DNA from: Massilia sp. CFBP 13721 | Lineage (GTDB): Bacteria > Pseudomonadota > Gammaproteobacteria > Burkholderiales > Burkholderiaceae_D | Assembly (NCBI RefSeq): GCF_014842025.1 | Contig: NZ_JACYUY010000004.1 | Location: forward strand, 186,001-250,000 | DNA: 64,000 nt | Direction of reading: 5' to 3' | Shown: in pieces, positions 38,311 to 46,832 of the stretch | Numbering within the stretch: the first letter of the stretch is position 1 | How the letters are laid out: the number at the start of each line of letters is the position of its first letter | Notes under the pieces: generated by a model | What the model was told of the DNA's origin: nothing | Database searches by the model: none | The model's input: only the letters and a program-made list of their open reading frames with translations | Translations under genes and position numbers: made by a program

Positions 38311-38316
38311 TATAAT
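38311..38316 (+). promoter_or_regulatory. Possible -10 box for the PBP1a gene
   Basis: TATAAT lies 52 bases before the TTG start, in the 156-bp gap between divergent genes. The -35 is not clear. Confidence 0.35.
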
Positions 38317-38367
38317 TCCGCCCGCCGGGCCTGCCTTTTGCGCGGCCCACAGCAGGAGAACACTGTC

Positions 38368-40755
38368 TTGACCACGTCCCATAAAGCCATGCGGCTGCCG
38401 CGCCAACAGCGCGGTTTCATCTTCTTCATCCTCGCCGCCATCGTCTTCGCGATCGCCGCCGTCGCCGTCTGGTTCCTGATGTCGATCGTGCCGAACGTGC
38501 CCTCGATCGACGCCGTCACCGACTACAAGCCGAAGATCCCGCTGCGCATCTACACCGCCGACAAGGTCCTGATCGGCGAATTCGGCGAGGAGCACCGCGA
38601 TTTCGTGCCGATCGACCAGGTCCCGCCGATGATGAAAAAGGCGGTGCTGGCGATCGAGGATGCACGCTTCTACGAACACAAGGGCATCGACTGGATGGGC
38701 GCGGCGCGCGCGCTGAAAGCCAACGTCACCGGCGGCTTCGGCTCAGGCGGCGCCTCGACCATCACCATGCAGGTGGCGCGCAACTTCTTCCTGTCGCGCG
38801 AAAAGGTCCTGTCGCGCAAGCTGAATGAGATCGTACTGGCCTACAAGATCGAGGATGCGCTGACCAAGGACCAGATCCTCGAGCTGTACATGAACCAGAT
38901 CTATCTCGGCCAGCGCTCCTACGGCTTCGCCAGCGCCGCGCGCAGCTATTTCGGCAAGAAGCTCGACCAGCTCACCATTGCGGAGACCGCGATGCTGGCC
39001 GGCCTGCCGCAAAACCCGGCGCGCCACAACCCGGCGGTGAATCCAAAGCGCGCCAAGCTGCGCCAGGAGCAAGTGCTGCGGCGCCTGCGCGACCTCGGCG
39101 ACATCGACGAAGCGCAGTATGCGAAAGCCGTGGCCGAGCCGCTGCGCGTGCATTCGAAGCCGCAGGAATTCGGCACCCACGCGCAGTACGTGGCCGAACT
39201 GGCGCGCCAGGTGGTGTTCGCCCAGTACGCCGAAGCGTCGTACACGCGCGGCATCAGGGTCTATACCACCATCGACTCGAAAGCCCAGGAAGCGGCCTAC
39301 GATTCGGTGCGCCGCAACGTGCTGGCCTACGACAGCCGCCACGGCTACCGCGGTCCCGAGGCGCATGTCGAGCTTCCAGCAAGTGAAGAAGAACGCGAGG
39401 AAGCGATCGTCGAGGCGCTGCAAAAGCGTCCGTCGAGCGATGGCCTGGAGCCGGCGGTGGTGCTGGCCGCGTCAAGCAAGTCGGTGAAAGTCGAAACCAT
39501 CGACGGCGATACCATCACGATCACCGGCGCCGGCCTGAAGTTCGCGGCGGCCGGCTTGTCGAGCAAGGCGAAGGAAGCGCAGCGCATCGAATCCGGCGCC
39601 GTGGTCCGCATCAGCAAAATTAAGGATAGCTGGGGCATCACCCAGGTGCCGCTGGTGGCGGCCGCGTTTGTCGCGCTCGACGCCGACAGCGGCGCCTACC
39701 AGGCCCTGGTCGGCGGCTTCGACTACAACCTGCAAAAGTTCAACCACGTGACGCAAGCCTGGCGCCAGCCGGGTTCCGCGATCAAGCCCTTCGTGTATTC
39801 GGCCGCGCTCGAAAAAGGCTACAACCCGGGCACGCTGATCCTCGACCAGGAACTGGTCATGCCGGGCGAGAATGCCGGCGCCGACTGGAAACCGCAGAAC
39901 GACGACAACGTCTTCGACGGCCCGATCACGATGCGCTATTCGCTGGCGCACTCGAAGAACGTGCCGACCGTGCGCCTGCTGCGCGCGCTCGAAGTGCCCT
40001 ACACCCACGACTTCCTCGGCAAGTTCGGTTTTGATTTGGCGCGCCACCCGAAGAACCTGACGCTGGCGCTGGGCACCGGCGCGGTCACGCCGCTGCAGAT
40101 GGCCGGCGCCTACGCCGTGTTCGCCAACGGCGGCTATGGCGTCAAGCCCTACCTGATCGCGCGCGTCGAAGATGGCGACGGCACTGTCTTGATCGAAAAC
40201 AAGGCGCCGGCACCACGCCAGGAAGCCGCGCGCGTGCTCGATCCGCGCAACGCCTGGGTCACCGACTCGATGCTGCGCGACGTCACCCGCTACGGCACCG
40301 GCGCGGCGGCCACCAAGCGTCTCGCGCGCCCCGACATCGCCGGCAAGACCGGCACCACCAGCGACGCCTTCGACGGCTGGTTCGCCGGCTACGGCGGCAA
40401 CGTGGTGGCGGTGGCGTGGATGGGCTACGACGAACCGCGTTCGCTCGGCGGCCGCGAATTCGGCGCCACCCTGGCGCTGCCGATCTGGCTCGACTACATG
40501 CAGGTCGCGCTGGCCAAACGGCCCGTGGTCGAGCGCCCCGAACCCCAAGGCGTGCTGCGCGAGAACGACGACTGGATCTATGCCGAGTTTGCAGAGATGC
40601 CGCAGTTCCGGGCGATCGACATCGACCCGGCGGCGCTGGCGGCGCCGGAGCCTTATCTGACCGACGATGAGGATGGCGGCGAAGTCCACCCGCGCGCGGA
40701 TGGGGCGGCGCTACCGCAGCCCGCCGGCGCGCCGGTATTCGTGCCGGCGCAGTGA
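38368..40755 (+). CDS. mrcA: Penicillin-binding protein 1A, bifunctional transglycosylase/transpeptidase
   Basis: A ~795-residue class A PBP that polymerises and crosslinks peptidoglycan at the outer face of the inner membrane. An N-terminal helix (RGFIFFILAAIVFAIAAVAV) is followed by the GT51 domain (IEDARFYEHKGIDWMGAARA, GGASTITMQVARNFFLS, LNEIVLAYKIE) and the transpeptidase domain with SxxK in GSAIKPF, SxN in AHSKN and KTG in GKTGTTSDAFDGWFAGY. I favour TTG 38368 because AGGAG is ten bases upstream; ATG 38389 is the alternative. PBP1A genes often precede pilM-Q, but here the gene stands alone. Confidence 0.94.
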   Translation: MTTSHKAMRLPRQQRGFIFFILAAIVFAIAAVAVWFLMSIVPNVPSIDAVTDYKPKIPLRIYTADKVLIGEFGEEHRDFVPIDQVPPMMKKAVLAIEDARFYEHKGIDWMGAARALKANVTGGFGSGGASTITMQVARNFFLSREKVLSRKLNEIVLAYKIEDALTKDQILELYMNQIYLGQRSYGFASAARSYFGKKLDQLTIAETAMLAGLPQNPARHNPAVNPKRAKLRQEQVLRRLRDLGDIDEAQYAKAVAEPLRVHSKPQEFGTHAQYVAELARQVVFAQYAEASYTRGIRVYTTIDSKAQEAAYDSVRRNVLAYDSRHGYRGPEAHVELPASEEEREEAIVEALQKRPSSDGLEPAVVLAASSKSVKVETIDGDTITITGAGLKFAAAGLSSKAKEAQRIESGAVVRISKIKDSWGITQVPLVAAAFVALDADSGAYQALVGGFDYNLQKFNHVTQAWRQPGSAIKPFVYSAALEKGYNPGTLILDQELVMPGENAGADWKPQNDDNVFDGPITMRYSLAHSKNVPTVRLLRALEVPYTHDFLGKFGFDLARHPKNLTLALGTGAVTPLQMAGAYAVFANGGYGVKPYLIARVEDGDGTVLIENKAPAPRQEAARVLDPRNAWVTDSMLRDVTRYGTGAAATKRLARPDIAGKTGTTSDAFDGWFAGYGGNVVAVAWMGYDEPRSLGGREFGATLALPIWLDYMQVALAKRPVVERPEPQGVLRENDDWIYAEFAEMPQFRAIDIDPAALAAPEPYLTDDEDGGEVHPRADGAALPQPAGAPVFVPAQ

Positions 40756-40841
40756 GCTTTGCTGCCTGCTTAAAAGGCTGGGGTCAGGTCTGACATCGAG
40801 ACTCCCGCCTTGGCGCGAGCCCGGCGCTGGCAGAGCGGAAC

Positions 40842-41063
40842 TTACGGCTGGCCGTCGGACGCGTTGACAAGATTTTTTGCAGGGCTTTGCGCCGCAGGGG
40901 GTCGCAGGCAAACGCTGCTCAGGTATCGCGCCCTCCTCGGCTTCAGCACTGGCGCCTCACCTGGCGAGAGCGGCCTCGGCTCGCCCTGAAATGCAATCAT
41001 GCGCGGCTCGCCTGGTGGGCACGGGGGCAGAGGCGGCACCAGGACGAGCTTCGGTTTGTTCAT
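40842..41063 (-). CDS. Small proline-rich hypothetical protein
   Basis: A 73-codon frame starting at ATG 41061-41063 with a GGAGAG ribosome site four bases upstream on the minus strand. The product begins MNKPKLVLVPPLPPCPPGEP and is rich in Pro and Arg, without a signal peptide or recognised domain. The good ribosome site is the main argument for it; there is no supporting neighbour. The rest of the 483-bp gap (40756-41238) holds GGGGTCAGGTCTGAC at ~40782 and otherwise nothing recognised. Confidence 0.4.
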   Translation of the reverse strand: MNKPKLVLVPPLPPCPPGEPRMIAFQGEPRPLSPGEAPVLKPRRARYLSSVCLRPPAAQSPAKNLVNASDGQP

Positions 41064-41238
41064 AGGTCTCTCCACTTTCTCAACATTATGCTCAGGCATC
41101 TTCCGCCTGCGTCAGGAATCGCGTTCATCCCTACTTGCCATTAGTACAATACGGGCCGTACACTGAGTCTGACGAACGGCCAGGTTCGACCTAAGGCGGT
41201 TATGTCTTTCATAAAATATCAAAAGAACAAAACAAGAA

Positions 41239-41847
41239 ATGTCGATGGAACTGACAAGACAAAAAATATTCGTTCTGGGCGGCGTATTGGCAGGCGCGAT
41301 CTGGGTGGCGGTCCACTACGCATCGACACCGGCACACGTCCTTGCATCGCTCCCGGCACCTGCCGATTCAAGCAACACAACAAGCAGCCGCCAAAGCAGT
41401 GCCGATGGCATGCAATGGATGGGCGCGGTGCCAGTGTCCGCAGCGGATAAGCAAGAAGACGTGCGCCCATTCGCTGAGGTGATCGCGGCACTAACGGCTA
41501 CCCGAAGTCCCACCGATGCGTTGAAAGCGTATCAAATTATCGAAGGTTGCGAGGCAGTTCTTGGGACTGTTGGACTTTCTCATATACCGGCCGTGTCATC
41601 CCAGCGTAAGCGGTGTGCGTCCATCACGGATGTCATGCGTCGTTCGAAGTATGACTACTTGCGCACGGCAGCGTATGCCGGCGCGCCTGGTGCGGGTTCC
41701 GCCTGGCTTCATCACGGGCCATCAGGCGACGTAGAGGCGCTTCGGACGAGGCCTGACGAGCCATCAGTCATCGAGTGGAAGGGGCAGGCACGTGCGCTCG
41801 TCATTCGCGACGGCGACCAGGGCGATCTCAGTGCTCTTTCGGATTGA
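41239..41847 (+). CDS. Anchored hypothetical protein, possibly the 5' part of a frameshifted gene
   Basis: A 202-residue frame. Residues ~8-26 (IFVLGGVLAGAIWVAVHYA) form one membrane helix; the rest is soluble, with a low-complexity Ser/Ala/Thr stretch at ~40-60 and two Cys (CEAVLG, RKRCASI). I know no family. It ends at TGA 41845-41847, whose last base is the first of an ATG that opens the next frame (TGATG). Adding one base before TTGATG would join both frames into one continuous protein of ~285 residues. The local sequence is less GC-rich than its surroundings, as for acquired DNA. ATG 41245 is an alternative start. Confidence 0.55.
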   Translation: MSMELTRQKIFVLGGVLAGAIWVAVHYASTPAHVLASLPAPADSSNTTSSRQSSADGMQWMGAVPVSAADKQEDVRPFAEVIAALTATRSPTDALKAYQIIEGCEAVLGTVGLSHIPAVSSQRKRCASITDVMRRSKYDYLRTAAYAGAPGAGSAWLHHGPSGDVEALRTRPDEPSVIEWKGQARALVIRDGDQGDLSALSD

Positions 41848-42095
41848 TGAATGGTTATGCGGGAAAGACGCTGGTCTTCGATGCCGACCCGAGCCGGGAA
41901 CTGGCTTATGCAATCGCCTACAAGCAGGTTCTCGACCAATTACAGCTGGGGATGACGCTTCCTAACCAGCCAACAGATGCCGATCTCACCGCACTTGCAG
42001 CAAAGCTTTCACCCGAACAAGCTGCTTGGGCAAAGGCCAAGGCCCAGGCCATCATCGCCGCCAGGGCAAGGCGCATCGCGCCGACAAGTCTGTGA
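41847..42095 (+). CDS. Small hypothetical protein or 3' part of the preceding frameshifted gene
   Basis: An 82-codon frame, MNGYAGKTLVFDADPSREL..., sharing one base with the upstream stop (TGATG). It is hydrophilic and helical (ELAYAIAYKQVLDQLQLGM, then LTALAAKLSPEQAAWAKA), with no signal or domain. The overlap is either a translational-coupling junction or the scar of a one-base deletion. The lack of any own ribosome site and the natural flow of the joined sequence favour a single broken gene, but both readings are open. Confidence 0.5.
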   Translation: MNGYAGKTLVFDADPSRELAYAIAYKQVLDQLQLGMTLPNQPTDADLTALAAKLSPEQAAWAKAKAQAIIAARARRIAPTSL

Positions 42096-42118
42096 TTCGT
42101 GCCCCCACTCCCGCAAGC

Positions 42119-43300
42119 TCAGGCGCGCAATAGTTCCGGCGCTGCCAGCAAGGTACCGCGCACCCCGTTGCGCCCGCCGCGCTTGACCGCATACATCTCC
42201 TCGTCGGCGGCGCCGATCAGCGCGTCGAAGCTGGCCGGCGGGTTTGGATCGTGCGCGGGCACGCAGGCGACGCCGAAGCTGGCCGTCGCCGAAACGGCTG
42301 TGTCGCTGCCGAGCAGGGTCGACGCGTTGGCGAAGGCTTCGCGGATTCGTTCGGCCAGCGCCAGCGCGCCGGCCAGGTCGGTCTGCGGCAGCACGATCAG
42401 GAATTCCTCGCCGCCGTAGCGGATCACGCTGTCGACGCCCTCGCGCACCATCGATTGCAGCAGGCGGGCGAATGCGCCCAGCACCTGGTCGCCGGCGGCG
42501 TGGCCGTGGGTGTCGTTGATGCGCTTGAAGTGGTCGATGTCGCACAGGATCACCGACAAGGCGCTGCCGTAGCGGCGCGTGCGCGCCAATTCGGCTTCGA
42601 ACAGCCCACCCTGCAACACGCGGCGGTTGTGGCAGCCGGTCAGCGGATCGCGGTCGGCCAGTTCCTGCAGCAGCACGGCGGCGCGGAATTGCCGGCGCTG
42701 GGCCAGGTGGAAGCGGCGCGCCGCGATCGTGCCGAGGGCGTTGCCGAGGATGAGCATCAGGACCAGGGCCACCACGTCGTCGAAGTACAAGGCCCCCTGC
42801 ACCAGCAGCATCGCGCCAAAGGCGATGCTGGCGCCGACGCCGATCGCCACCGCGTACACGAAGCGGTTCGGAAAGATGACGTACACCGCCATCAGGATCA
42901 GCGCGAACGACATCAGATTCCAGGCCATGGCGGCCGGCTGGTACCAGCACAGCACCGGAAACACGCCCAGTCCCACCGCCAGCACGCCACAGGTGGCGCG
43001 GATCGACACCGGCACCGACGCCGGATGGCGTGCAATGGCGGCAACCGCGCACAGCGCGGCCAGGGCGACAAGGACGCGCAGGCCGACCATGGTCCAGGCG
43101 GTGGCGGTGGCGCCGAGGGTGGCAAAGTCGGTCAGGCCGAAGACGACGTAAAAAGCCGCCGAGATCAACAGGCTTGCCTTCAACTGGGCATTGCGTTCCG
43201 GCAGAAAGTGGCGGACGAAGCGGCTTTCGAATGCACGGTCGGTGAATTCGGCGCAGTAGGGGTGGATCGCCAGGCAACGCGTGGGGAGGTGTTCGGACAA
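42119..43300 (-). CDS. Membrane-bound diguanylate cyclase (GGEEF)
   Basis: The N-terminal ~200 residues contain five to six hydrophobic helices (LLISAAFYVVFGLTDF, VLVALAALCAVAAIA, CGVLAVGLGVFPVLCW, FALILMAVYVIF and others), followed by a GGDEF domain with DPLTGCHNRR, CDIDHFKRINDTHGHAAGD and the active-site GGEEF. It should make cyclic-di-GMP at the membrane. The product-inhibition I-site (RxxD before GGEEF) reads EGVD and so appears lost. I prefer TTG 43300 (GAAGG eight bases upstream); the frame is open to ATG 43429, but that part is not coding-like and has no ribosome site. A single gene, convergent with the split gene. Confidence 0.87.
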   Translation of the reverse strand: MSEHLPTRCLAIHPYCAEFTDRAFESRFVRHFLPERNAQLKASLLISAAFYVVFGLTDFATLGATATAWTMVGLRVLVALAALCAVAAIARHPASVPVSIRATCGVLAVGLGVFPVLCWYQPAAMAWNLMSFALILMAVYVIFPNRFVYAVAIGVGASIAFGAMLLVQGALYFDDVVALVLMLILGNALGTIAARRFHLAQRRQFRAAVLLQELADRDPLTGCHNRRVLQGGLFEAELARTRRYGSALSVILCDIDHFKRINDTHGHAAGDQVLGAFARLLQSMVREGVDSVIRYGGEEFLIVLPQTDLAGALALAERIREAFANASTLLGSDTAVSATASFGVACVPAHDPNPPASFDALIGAADEEMYAVKRGGRNGVRGTLLAAPELLRA

Positions 43301-43516
43301 GACGGCAACCTTCAACAGTTGGACTTGATCAGGCGGGCCGCGCCAGTTGCAGGAATCACACCCGTCCACGACCAGAAAACAGTATCGGAACAGTCCGAGC
43401 ACCCGCGCATGGATGACCGGAAAACGCATGGGCTGTACCGACAGGACCGACCGCCATTTTAACGCAAGCTGGCGTTCAAATTGTCATTCTGAAATTATTA
43501 TTTTCGTATGGATGCG

Positions 43517-43664
43517 GTAGGTGGACGCGTCGTTGAGGCCCCCAGCCTCAACGACTCCACGCGGTGATACGTACCGGCTCCGCTTTCGTGCGCGATGATC
43601 TCGCAGCTATGTATCACGCGTGGAGTCATCGAGGCCGGGGGCCTCGATGACGCGTCCACCCTAC
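43517..43664. repeat. REP-like inverted pair with long arms
   Basis: Units of 49 bp at 43517-43565 (starts GTAGGTGGACGCGTCGTTGA) and 43616-43664 (reverse orientation, ends TCCACCCTAC). The stem arms are CGTTGAGGC/GCCTCAACG in the left unit and TCATCGAGGCC/GGCCTCGATGA in the right. This is the only content of the 385-bp gap between the two minus-strand genes. Confidence 0.83.
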
Positions 43665-43685
43665 AACCCAGGCGATCGGTCGCCC

Positions 43686-44915
43686 CTACTCCCAGGCGTC
43701 GATGATCCAGTCCGCCGCCTTGCCGTTCGGCTGGTGCGGTAGCGCCGGACCAAACGAAAACGCCACCGGCCGTTCGGGCGGTGTCAGGCGCTCAGCGATC
43801 CAGCCGGCCAGTTCGGCGCGCAGCGCTGCAGGCGCCACACCCTCGGCCGCGACCACGAACGCCTTCAGGCGCGTGCCCTCGTCCGGCCGCATCGGGCGCA
43901 CCACGCACGCGCGCACGCCCGGATGCATGGCCAGCACCTCGGCGACATAGGCCGGGTAGACGTTGATGCCGCCCACCTGCACCGCCTGGTCGATGCGCCC
44001 GTTCGGCAGGAAGCGTTCGTCATCGATCCAGTCGAGCCGGTCCTGCAGCGCATGGCGCTCGATTCCATCCGCGACCGTGCGTTCGATCGTGTTCTCGGCG
44101 TCGGCGCGGCGCCAGTACGGCAGCAGCCGGTATGGCGCCGCGGCGGCATCGCGCCAGCCGACGCCGGCCGTCTCCGAGCTGCCATATACCTGCAGAAGGC
44201 GCAGGCCGCCGCCCGCCAGCGCCAGCGCGGTGGCGTCCGGGCATGACGCGCCCGAGCTGACGCCGGTGACGTCGGTCGGGAAAACCGGCGCCAGCGCCGC
44301 CACCTGCCCCCAGAAATCCGGATGCGCGACCACCAGGTCGCCCGGCGCCAGCCAGGATGCCAGCGCGGCCGGCGAGGCGCCGCGCAAGTCCAGCACATCC
44401 AGCGGCACGCCCCCCGCCTGCGGCAGCAGCACCGTAAACAGGAAGCCGTAGATATGATGCGCCGGCACGGCAGACCAGACGCGGCGGCGCCCCGGCACCA
44501 ATCGGGCGAGCGCGTCGACCTCGCGCCACAGGCTGTCGAGGCGATGGGTGCAGCGTTTCGGCGCGCCCGAACTGCCCGAGGTGCGGAAGGTCAGTGCGCC
44601 GGCGTCAAGGTCCAGGCTGGCGTGCGCCGCAGCGATCCAGTCCGCCAGACGGGTGCGGGCCAGCAGCGCGTCGCCCATGCCGGCGCGGTCGAAGCCGAGC
44701 AGGTCGGCCAGGCTGGTGGCGGCGCCCATCAGGTCGAGCGAGTCGGCGCCGAGGTCGGCGGCGAGGTCGATGCCGGGGGCCCAGGGGGCCGCCGGCAGTT
44801 GGCGGCCGGGGCGCGCCGCCGCCAGTTCGGCGGCCACCAGGTCGCGCACCACGCGTTCCAGGGCCGGGGCATGTTGCCACCACTGCACAGGCTTGAGCTG
44901 GTCCATTGTTTTCAT
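43686..44915 (-). CDS. pcl: Short AMP-forming ligase, probable p-coumarate-activating ligase for PYP chromophore
   Basis: A ~409-residue ANL-superfamily enzyme, shorter than normal 4-coumarate:CoA ligases (~500-550). Core motifs: FRTSGSSGAPKRCTH (P-loop, ~115-130), SAVPAHHIYGF, VYGSSETAGVGW, NGRIDQAVQVGGINVYPAYV, and the C-terminal lysine in HQPNGKAADW. The normal N-terminal lobe is replaced by ~85 residues that include LAADLGADSLDLM, which resembles the phosphopantetheine site of an acyl carrier protein. It is divergent from the PYP gene, 166 bp apart, as p-coumarate ligases often adjoin pyp. The role, activating p-coumarate for attachment to the PYP cysteine, is inferred from family and position. 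An aryl-polyene-type ligase is the alternative. ATG 44915 is chosen; 44906 is possible. Confidence 0.75.
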   Translation of the reverse strand: MKTMDQLKPVQWWQHAPALERVVRDLVAAELAAARPGRQLPAAPWAPGIDLAADLGADSLDLMGAATSLADLLGFDRAGMGDALLARTRLADWIAAAHASLDLDAGALTFRTSGSSGAPKRCTHRLDSLWREVDALARLVPGRRRVWSAVPAHHIYGFLFTVLLPQAGGVPLDVLDLRGASPAALASWLAPGDLVVAHPDFWGQVAALAPVFPTDVTGVSSGASCPDATALALAGGGLRLLQVYGSSETAGVGWRDAAAAPYRLLPYWRRADAENTIERTVADGIERHALQDRLDWIDDERFLPNGRIDQAVQVGGINVYPAYVAEVLAMHPGVRACVVRPMRPDEGTRLKAFVVAAEGVAPAALRAELAGWIAERLTPPERPVAFSFGPALPHQPNGKAADWIIDAWE

Positions 44916-45081
44916 TTCGCTAAATAAAGGCTGGCGATGGTGCAGCCGGCGCTTTATTCTGTCAACAATGTGCGTATTTGTGACCATCGGTCATCTACAC
45001 GATTGACACTTGCGCTGGCTCATGCCAACATTTGTTTCCGTAAACCAATCATCTGACGACCGACAAGGCGGAGAACCCCGA
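44916..45081. promoter_or_regulatory. Divergent pcl/pyp control region
   Basis: TTGACA hexamers point outward on both strands: plus strand 45003-45008 (toward pyp) and minus strand 44965-44960 (toward pcl). The -10 boxes at 17-18 bp are weak, which suggests an activator or alternative control. Between them lies a small palindrome TGACC-ATC-GGTCA (44981-44993), a candidate operator for joint control. Confidence 0.45.
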
Positions 45082-45468
45082 ATGACCAACGACACCATGA
45101 CTTTCGACACCCGTGGCCTGGGCGATATCCTCGACGCCAGCGACCAGGAGCAGCTCGACAGGCTCGACTTCGGCGTGATCGGCTTCGATGCCGATTCCAA
45201 CGTGCAGCGCTACAACGTCTTCGAATCGCAGGCCGCCGGCCTGTCGCCGCAGCGCGTGATCGGCGAGCCGCTGTTCACCAACGTGGCGCCTTGCCTGAAC
45301 AACTTCCTGGTAGCCCAGCGTTTCGAAGACGCGGCGGAAGACGGCAGCGAACTCGACGACACGATCGACTACGTGCTGACCCTGCGCATGCGTCCGATCA
45401 AGGTCAAGCTGCGCCTGCTGGCGAGCGCCAACAGCGCTACCCGCTACGTGCTGGTGCAACGCCGGTGA
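45082..45468 (+). CDS. pyp: Photoactive yellow protein (PYP), blue-light photoreceptor
   Basis: A 128-residue PAS-fold protein that lines up with Halorhodospira PYP (125 residues) from LDRLDFGVIGFDADSNVQRY to the C-terminal RYVLVQRR. Chromophore-site residues: Cys71 in NVAPC (Cys69, the p-coumaroyl thioester site), Tyr44 (Tyr42) and Glu48 (Glu46), plus the Met before RPIKVKL (Met100 region). Thr50 and Arg52 are replaced by Ala52 and Leu54, so absorption and photocycle speed may differ. A ribosome site GGCGGAGAA precedes ATG 45082. The stop overlaps the GTG start of a diguanylate cyclase, and a p-coumarate-ligase-like gene is divergent. Light sensing via p-coumarate is known for the family; its output here is inferred. 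The tyrosine ammonia-lyase that makes p-coumarate is not in the window. Confidence 0.88.
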   Translation: MTNDTMTFDTRGLGDILDASDQEQLDRLDFGVIGFDADSNVQRYNVFESQAAGLSPQRVIGEPLFTNVAPCLNNFLVAQRFEDAAEDGSELDDTIDYVLTLRMRPIKVKLRLLASANSATRYVLVQRR

Positions 45469-46832
45469 ATCCAGTCGACGACAGCGTGGAAAGCCTGCGC
45501 GCCGAGCACGAAGCCCTGATGCAGTTCCTGTACCTGGCGCCGGTTGGCCTGGTGCAGGCGGGTATCGATGGCGAGATCGTGATGATCAACCCGATTTCGG
45601 CCCAGCTCCTGATGCCCCTGTCGCCGGACGGCTGCCTGACGAACCTGTTTACCGCACTGGAAAGCGTGGCGCCCGACCTGCGCCTCCAGTGCGAGCAATA
45701 CCCACGCAGTAACGGCATGGTCTTCGAAGGCCTGCACATCCACCTGCGCGCCGAGGGCCGCACCCGCGGCACGCCGCAGATCCTCTCGCTCACCCTCCTG
45801 AAACTCGACGGCGCGCGCGTGATGGCCGTGATCCAGGACGTGACGGCCGAAGTGCGGCGCGAACGCCAGCTGCGCCAGAGCGACGCCTGGCTCAACGCCA
45901 TCCTCACGCGCATCAGCGATTACGCGCTGGTCGCGATCGACCGCGACGGGCGCCTGTGCGACTGGAACGAGAGCATCGCGCGCGTGACCGGTTTCGGCGA
46001 ACACATCGTCGGTTCGCCCTATTCGATTTTCTATCCGCCCGATGCGATGACCGCCGAGCACCTGCTCGACCGCCTGCGCGAAGCCGAGCATAACGGCTGG
46101 AGCATGGACGAAGGCTTGCGCCTGCGCGCCGACGGCAGCCAGTTCTGGGGCAGCGCCCTGATCGCGCCGCTGCCGGACCGCGAAGCCTTCGGCGACGAAC
46201 CGGACGCGCCGGCCTACTGCCTGATCCTGCGCGACATCAGCGACAAGCGCGCCGCCACCGAGAAGCGGCGCCAGGCGGCGTTCTGCGACCACCTGACGGC
46301 GCTGTCCAACCGGCGCGCGTTCTTCGAGGCCGCCGAACTCGAAATCGAGCGCGCCACCCACACGCCGCGCCAGCTGGCCTTGATCGTGTTCGACGCCGAT
46401 AATTTCAAACTCGTCAACGACCGCCATGGCCACCCGGCCGGCGACCGCGTGCTGTGCGACCTGGCCAATGCGCTGCGCGACACCTTCCGCGCGGTCGACA
46501 CGGTGGCGCGCCTGGGCGGCGAGGAATTCGCGGTGCTGCTGCCCTCGACCGGTATCGAACAGGCGCTGCTTGTGGCCGAGCGCCTGCGCGCGCAGGTGGC
46601 AACGCGCCTGGTGGCGGCCGATGGGGCAGAAATCGCCTACACGGTCAGCGCCGGCGTTGCCGTCCTCGACGCCCAGTCGGACGGCAAGATCGTCAGCATC
46701 GACGCGCTGATCAAGCGCGCCGACCAGGCGTTGTACACCGCCAAGGCGCAAGGACGCAACCGCGTCTTCCCATGGACCCCGGAGCTTTCCACGCATGAAA
46801 ACACTCCACAGCGAAGCCGCGATGCAGGTTGA
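45465..46832 (+). CDS. PAS-PAS-GGDEF diguanylate cyclase coupled to PYP
   Basis: A 455-residue protein starting at GTG 45465, which overlaps the pyp stop (GTGA). Residues ~10-135 form an N-terminal PAS-like sensor (QFLYLAPVGLVQAGIDGEI, INPISAQLLMPLSPDG), ~145-270 a second PAS (LNAILTRISDYALVAIDRDG), then a GGDEF domain with DHLTALSNRRAF, FDADNFKLVNDRHGHPAGD, I-site RAVD and active site GGEEF. All signature residues are intact, so it should synthesise cyclic-di-GMP and be subject to product inhibition. It has no membrane helix, which fits a soluble partner of PYP. The downstream GGDEF-EAL gene overlaps its end by 38 bases and has a paralogous first PAS domain. Confidence 0.88.
   Translation: MNPVDDSVESLRAEHEALMQFLYLAPVGLVQAGIDGEIVMINPISAQLLMPLSPDGCLTNLFTALESVAPDLRLQCEQYPRSNGMVFEGLHIHLRAEGRTRGTPQILSLTLLKLDGARVMAVIQDVTAEVRRERQLRQSDAWLNAILTRISDYALVAIDRDGRLCDWNESIARVTGFGEHIVGSPYSIFYPPDAMTAEHLLDRLREAEHNGWSMDEGLRLRADGSQFWGSALIAPLPDREAFGDEPDAPAYCLILRDISDKRAATEKRRQAAFCDHLTALSNRRAFFEAAELEIERATHTPRQLALIVFDADNFKLVNDRHGHPAGDRVLCDLANALRDTFRAVDTVARLGGEEFAVLLPSTGIEQALLVAERLRAQVATRLVAADGAEIAYTVSAGVAVLDAQSDGKIVSIDALIKRADQALYTAKAQGRNRVFPWTPELSTHENTPQRSRDAG

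Noticed and set aside
40756..40841. Insertion-sequence end suggested by GGGGTCAGGTCTGAC
   Set aside because: There is no partner inverted repeat, transposase or target duplication around it.
43686..44915. Aryl-polyene or xanthomonadin ligase
   Set aside because: No ketosynthase, dehydratase or carrier genes of such clusters are near, while a PYP gene is directly adjacent; kept only as an alternative.
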